This document shows, in pieces, positions 5,855 through 8,287 of a stretch of 8,287 nucleotides of DNA (within the stretch, counting starts at the first letter, position 1; every line of letters starts with the position of its first letter). Source of the stretch: Acidobacteriota bacterium (GTDB lineage: Bacteria > Acidobacteriota > Terriglobia > Terriglobales > Acidobacteriaceae); the NCBI GenBank assembly GCA_021810175.1, contig JAJZJJ010000099.1, forward strand, positions 1 to 8,287, in the 5' to 3' direction. The notes below the pieces were generated by a model. The model did no database searches and had not been told where the DNA came from. It saw only the letters and a list, made by a program, of their open reading frames with translations. The translations under genes and the position numbers were made by a program.

Positions 5855-6430
5855 CTAGGCGCGTCCGCCGAAGTCGCGGGTTTCGGTGGAGACTTTTACC
5901 TTTTCGCCCTCTTTGATGTAGAGGGGCACACGGATTTCGAGTCCGGTTTCGAGCGTGGCCACTTTCGTGACGCTGCCGCTGGAGGTGTCGCCCTTAATGC
6001 CCGGCTCCGTCTGCGTGATGGCCAGCTCGACGAACTGGGGCAGCTGCAGACCGATGGGGTTGCCGTTGTATTTGTGCAGCTGGAGCAGCAAACCGTCCAC
6101 GAGAAAGTCCGTGGCGCTTCCCACCATGTCGGCGGTCAGGGTGAGCGTCTCGAAGCTTTCCTGATCGAGGAAGTAGTGGCCATCGGCGTCGCTGTAGAGG
6201 TAAGTGGCGGGGACGAGCTGCAGATCGGGCTCCGGAAATTTGTCTCCGGCTTTGAAAGTCTTCTCGAATACGGCGCTGGTGAGCAGATTCCGAACCTTCA
6301 GGCGGACGAGCGTCTGGCCGCCGCGGGCGGTGGGCGTGCTCACCTCGGCGTCCATGCAGTAAAACGGAGTGTTTTCGTGTTCGAAAACCATCTTGCGTTT
6401 GATATTGATCGCTTCGATGAGTGCGGCCAT
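5855..6430 (-). CDS. efp: Elongation factor P family protein with YeiP/EfpL-type loop
   Basis: This is a ribosome-binding translation factor that relieves stalling at proline-rich stretches. At 191 residues it has the three-domain EF-P length: an N-terminal KOW-like domain (about 1-65), a central OB domain (about 66-130) and a C-terminal OB domain (about 131-191) with the EF-P signature region containing KVATLETGLEIRVPLYI. In standard EF-P the first-domain tip is PGKG-like and its Lys (or Arg) is modified. Here it reads STPTARGGQT (31-40) with Arg36 at the tip, longer than PGKG and like the SPTARGAAT loop of Escherichia coli YeiP (EfpL). The rest resembles ordinary EF-P, so it may be an EfpL-type paralogue or this lineage's own EF-P. 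I chose the ATG at 6430 for its GAGG six bases upstream; the frame is open far beyond it, but those 89 residues look non-coding. It lies 106 bases downstream of ruvX on the same strand and converges with yceI. Confidence 0.92.
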   Translation of the reverse strand: MAALIEAINIKRKMVFEHENTPFYCMDAEVSTPTARGGQTLVRLKVRNLLTSAVFEKTFKAGDKFPEPDLQLVPATYLYSDADGHYFLDQESFETLTLTADMVGSATDFLVDGLLLQLHKYNGNPIGLQLPQFVELAITQTEPGIKGDTSSGSVTKVATLETGLEIRVPLYIKEGEKVKVSTETRDFGGRA

Positions 6431-6487
6431 GAGAAACCTCAGAGAAAAACCGGCGGGAAAAAGAGAATCGGTCCGGGTCTTTTCCCG

Positions 6488-6493
6488 AGTATA
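6488..6493 (-). promoter_or_regulatory. Candidate -10 element of efp (TATACT)
   Basis: Read on the minus strand, TATACT (preceded by TT) matches five of six -10 positions. It lies 57 bases before the efp ATG, in the gap after ruvX. No -35 of quality is seen at the right spacing. If real, efp has its own promoter and a pyrimidine-rich leader of about 50 bases. Confidence 0.4.
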
Positions 6494-6536
6494 AAGTGCG
6501 GGATGGGCGCGCCGCCGGGTTCGGCGGGAAGTGCGG

Positions 6537-7010
6537 CTACTCGCTTTCGGCCGTGGGAGTTGGCGGAGAGCCGGCCGGCAGCGGAGCAGACCGCTCCTGG
6601 GCTTCCATCCAGCCGCGCAGAATGACCACGGCGGCCACCTGGTCGATGAGGTGTTTGCGATCGCGGACGCTGTGCCCCGCCTGGTCGAGAATCTCATGCG
6701 CTTCCACCGAGGAAAGGCGCTCGTCCCACATCTGGACCGGAACGCCGCAGCGCCGATGCAGTTCTTCGGCGAACCTCTGTACCTTTGCCGCCCAGGGGCT
6801 GACCTCGCCGGAGAGATGCAGAGGGTTGCCGACCACGATCCGGACGACTTCGTATTTGCGAATCAGGCGCAGGAGGCTGCGGAAGTCCTCGCCCGGGCTT
6901 TTCCGCCACAGCGTCAGCAGCGGCTGGGCGGTGTAGCCCAGCGGATCGGAGATGGCCACGCCCACGCGCGCCCTGCCCACATCGAGCCCCATTACCCTGC
7001 CGACGGTCAT
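6537..7010 (-). CDS. ruvX: RuvX/YqgF family Holliday-junction resolvase-like protein
   Basis: This is an RNase H-fold nuclease of the YqgF family. Escherichia coli YqgF takes part in 16S rRNA 5'-end maturation, and related proteins cut Holliday junctions. The family landmarks are GLDVGRARVGVAISDPLG (8-25) with catalytic Asp10, the strand IVVGNPLHLSG (58-68), WDERLSS (95-101) with the conserved Glu97, and the last acidic residue Asp123 in LIDQVAAVVIL. The loop GNP replaces the more common GLP. At 157 residues it is about 20 longer than the E. coli protein because of a Pro/Ser-rich tail (141-157) that is probably disordered. The ATG at 7010 has no Shine-Dalgarno, but a -10-like TAGACT sits right before it, suggesting leaderless translation. 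The ATG at 6992 (residue 7) has an AGGG close by and is an alternative. It is followed by efp and divergent from the 7087 gene. Confidence 0.92.
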   Translation of the reverse strand: MTVGRVMGLDVGRARVGVAISDPLGYTAQPLLTLWRKSPGEDFRSLLRLIRKYEVVRIVVGNPLHLSGEVSPWAAKVQRFAEELHRRCGVPVQMWDERLSSVEAHEILDQAGHSVRDRKHLIDQVAAVVILRGWMEAQERSAPLPAGSPPTPTAESE

Positions 7011-7016
7011 GGGGAC

Positions 7017-7022
7017 AGTCTA
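7017..7022 (-). promoter_or_regulatory. Candidate -10 of ruvX, leaderless geometry (TAGACT)
   Basis: On the minus strand TAGACT ends six bases before the ruvX ATG at 7010, so transcription would start at or next to the A of the start codon. This is the usual spacing of leaderless bacterial genes and agrees with the missing Shine-Dalgarno. No clear -35 is present. Confidence 0.4.
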
Positions 7023-7038
7023 TCGCCGGGTGCGGCGG

Positions 7039-7067
7039 TTGATTCGCACGGCACACGGCGTTACACT
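7039..7067 (+). promoter_or_regulatory. Promoter of the CxxC coiled-coil gene
   Basis: TTGATT (7039-7044) and TACACT (7062-7067) are spaced by exactly 17 bases, a good sigma-70-type pair with TTG and TA...T conserved. Transcription would start near 7074, 13 bases before the ATG at 7087. It lies in the 76-base divergent gap with ruvX, so the two promoters nearly abut. Confidence 0.55.
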
Positions 7068-7086
7068 CACGGTCGAGATCTGCTGT

Positions 7087-7398
7087 ATGGGCGATAAATC
7101 CAGTTCCACATTTGACGTCACTTGTCCGGACTGCGGAGCCGTGCTCAGGATCGACGCGGCCAGCCGGGCGATCATCTCCCACACTCCCGCTCCGCGCAAG
7201 CGCACCTTCGAGGACTTCGACCAGGCAACCCGGGCGCTGCGCGAAGCCGAGGAGCGCAAGGAGAGCCTCTTCCGGCAGTCGCTGGAAGCGGAGAAGAATC
7301 GCGAAGACCTGTTTGAGAAGCGCTTTGCCGAAGCCATGAAGAAGGCAAAGGAGAGCCCCGACACCGGCAAACCGCTGCGCGAATTCGATCTCGACTAG
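7087..7398 (+). CDS. Small CxxC-motif, coiled-coil protein of unknown function
   Basis: I do not recognise a named family. The protein has 103 residues. The N-terminus carries a single knuckle TCPDCGA (12-18; Cys13, Cys16), as in half of a zinc ribbon, with no second CxxC. One Zn could be held by two chains or by His32 plus another ligand. From about 40 to 90 it is strongly charged and predicted helical with heptad-like spacing (FEDFDQATRALREAEERKES, then LFRQSLEAEKNREDLF), so a coiled-coil dimer is likely. The tail is acidic (FDLD). There is no signal peptide or membrane segment, so it is cytosolic. The frame extends upstream to 6952, but that part is antisense to ruvX and the 7039-7067 promoter fits the ATG at 7087. 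Its coding character (third-position G/C, composition) supports a real gene. Confidence 0.75.
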   Translation: MGDKSSSTFDVTCPDCGAVLRIDAASRAIISHTPAPRKRTFEDFDQATRALREAEERKESLFRQSLEAEKNREDLFEKRFAEAMKKAKESPDTGKPLREFDLD

Positions 7399-7414
7399 AT
7401 CTGTCCGGCCGCAT

Positions 7415-7433
7415 CTCACCGTGCACCGGTGAG
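7415..7433 (+). terminator. Perfect 7-bp hairpin after the CxxC gene
   Basis: CTCACCG (7415-7421) and CGGTGAG (7427-7433) pair perfectly around TGCAC. It lies 16 bases after the stop at 7398 and 16 bases before the next ATG (7450). No T-run follows, so it is a weak terminator candidate or an intercistronic structure. It also overlaps a possible GTG start at 7429. Confidence 0.4.
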
Positions 7434-7449
7434 CGCATCAGAGAAATTT

Positions 7450-7788
7450 ATGGATGATCAAATCGCAACGATGAATAGGCCGCAGGAACCCGAACTCACT
7501 CTTTCCCAGGGCGGCTGGACGCGCGGAGTGGCCGCCGGTTCGCTGCTCGTCAGCGCCGTCATGCTCGCCACCGGACGCCGGAAACCTGCGCTGGCTCTGG
7601 CCGCCGCGGGCGCTGCCGTGGCGCTGCTGGAAAATCCGGAAGCGGTCCGCGAGTTCTGGAATTCCATCCCGCGTTACCTCCGCGCCGGGCAGGATTTTCT
7701 GGTCCGCACGGAAGACTTTGTGGATCAGCTGGAAAAGCAGGGAGTCCGCCTGCGCCAGATCCTCGCGGAAAGACGGCAGAACGCCTGA
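7450..7788 (+). CDS. Small membrane protein of unknown function
   Basis: I do not recognise this 112-residue protein. After a polar N-terminus it has two closely spaced hydrophobic, Ala-rich segments (about 27-43, GVAAGSLLVSAVMLATG, and about 46-62, PALALAAAGAAVALLEN) separated by the basic turn RRK, which would form a membrane hairpin with a positive loop. The remainder (about 63-112) is an amphipathic, charged helical tail (FLVRTEDFVDQLEKQGVRLRQILAE) that would lie in the cytoplasm. I chose the ATG at 7450, which has AGAGAA seven bases upstream. A GTG at 7429 and an ATG at 7471 are alternatives without ribosome sites. It follows the CxxC gene by 51 bases in the same direction, so the two may be co-transcribed, and it converges with the toxin gene nine bases away. 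Confidence 0.72.
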   Translation: MDDQIATMNRPQEPELTLSQGGWTRGVAAGSLLVSAVMLATGRRKPALALAAAGAAVALLENPEAVREFWNSIPRYLRAGQDFLVRTEDFVDQLEKQGVRLRQILAERRQNA

Positions 7789-7797
7789 TCCCGGCGA

Positions 7798-8217
7798 TCA
7801 GATCGTAGTCAGGTTCAGCTCAGGGAAGTCGGTCTGGTAGCGCCTTCGATCAAGCGTCATCAGACGGTCGGCTCGCAACAGGGCATGCGCCGCCACCAGA
7901 AAATCGGCGGGCAGGCGCTTCGGCGTGTCGGCTTTCTGGACCCGTCTGCGTTCCGCATATTGGCCAAATCGATCGGCGGCCATCTGCCAGACCTCCCGCG
8001 GCAATTCCCACTCAACCGAAATTCGGGTTTGCCGAAGGAATCGGTCGATGAATGTTTCCGTCGATGCCGGGTGAGCGCGCAGCTCCACGTACACCACACC
8101 GGAGATCACCAATGCGCCATGCATCTCGGCCTGCCAAAGCATTTCCGCCGCCCGTTCCATGCACTGCTCCGCGCCCCACAAAGCCGAGAGGATGTTGGTA
8201 TCGACCGCCGTCCTCAT
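7798..8217 (-). CDS. vapC: PIN-domain toxin, VapC-like
   Basis: This is a predicted type II toxin ribonuclease of 139 residues, the usual VapC size. The PIN active site is complete: Asp6 in VDTNIL (5-10), Glu45 in YVELRA (43-48), Asp105 in PADFLVAAHA (103-112) and Asp123 in TLDRRRYQTDFP (121-132). In known VapC toxins these residues bind Mg2+ or Mn2+ and cut tRNA or other RNA until the antitoxin blocks them. The exact RNA target cannot be read from sequence. The ATG at 8217 overlaps the TGA of the preceding antitoxin (ATGA), the standard antitoxin-first, translationally coupled layout, so the antitoxin would be made first and the pair autoregulated from a promoter outside the window. The intact catalytic set indicates an active toxin. 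Confidence 0.9.
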   Translation of the reverse strand: MRTAVDTNILSALWGAEQCMERAAEMLWQAEMHGALVISGVVYVELRAHPASTETFIDRFLRQTRISVEWELPREVWQMAADRFGQYAERRRVQKADTPKRLPADFLVAAHALLRADRLMTLDRRRYQTDFPELNLTTI

Positions 8218-8287
8218 TGCGGCGTCCTGTCGTCACGCAGGTCGGCCAGCCAGTCGTTCACTTCCTCGGCTGTCTTAAACGCAGGCA
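8214..8287 (-). CDS. Antitoxin of the PIN toxin (3' end only)
   Basis: Only the last 23 codons are inside the window. They read PAFKTAEEVNDWLADLRDDR and then TPQ, ending at TGA 8216-8214, which shares ATGA with the toxin start. The acidic amphipathic C-terminal helix is what an antitoxin uses to wrap its toxin. The DNA-binding N-terminus (AbrB, RHH or Phd type) is beyond the edge, so the antitoxin family cannot be named. The call rests on position, overlap and helix character. Confidence 0.7.
   Translation of the reverse strand, partial: PAFKTAEEVNDWLADLRDDRTPQ

Noticed and set aside
5828..6625. Plus-strand open frame of 265 codons over efp
   Set aside because: Antisense shadow of the EF-P gene; no domain and no ribosome site.
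6431..6697. N-terminal extension of EF-P to 6697
   Set aside because: The 89 extra residues overlap ruvX out of frame and are Arg/Pro-rich; EF-P homology begins at 6430 with a GAGG ribosome site.
7785..7801. Six-base-pair palindrome CTGATC/GATCAG holding both convergent stop codons
   Set aside because: Short, without T-runs on either side; probably a coincidence of two TGA stops facing each other.

Overview
The window is a GC-rich bacterial chromosome segment, most likely from an acidobacterium (Acidobacteriota, Terriglobia/Acidobacteriaceae-like). I infer this from the large PQQ-type beta-propeller lipoprotein of a kind common in that group, from a thioredoxin reductase with a GSGCAG flavin motif, and from the overall codon use. 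The assignment is from memory of protein families and was not searched. No rRNA, tRNA, CRISPR array, insertion sequence or prophage gene is visible.

Left part (1-3011, plus strand): trxB, encoding thioredoxin reductase, ends in a hairpin terminator. It is followed by a 550-residue secreted lipoprotein with a quinoprotein-like beta-propeller, whose leader carries a terminator-like hairpin with a T-run just before the gene. Middle (3028-4516, minus strand): a YdbC/PdxI-type aldo/keto reductase (probable pyridoxal reductase), then a hairpin, then a small SRPBCC-fold protein. Next (4657-5829, plus strand): a MarR-family repressor followed by a cytosolic YceI-family lipocalin-like protein and a strong intrinsic terminator. 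Two inverted copies of a near-identical element (16 of 17 bases) lie in front of marR and in front of yceI. This is the clearest regulatory signal in the window and makes marR-yceI a self-contained predicted regulon.

Right part (5855-7010, minus strand): ruvX (YqgF, Holliday-junction resolvase-like/rRNA processing) followed by an elongation factor P family gene. The tip loop of that EF-P reads PTARGG, as in the YeiP/EfpL branch, and lacks the usual PGKG-type modified-lysine loop. Divergent from ruvX is a 103-residue CxxC plus coiled-coil protein, then a 112-residue small membrane protein (7087-7788). The window ends in a minus-strand toxin-antitoxin pair: a complete PIN-domain (VapC-like) toxin and the last 23 codons of its antitoxin, joined by an ATGA overlap.

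Most of this is ordinary housekeeping and accessory content. I found no clearly new multi-gene system. The points that deserve follow-up are the paired marR/yceI operators, the EfpL-like loop, the candidate attenuator before the propeller lipoprotein, and the apparently leaderless starts of ruvX and possibly marR.
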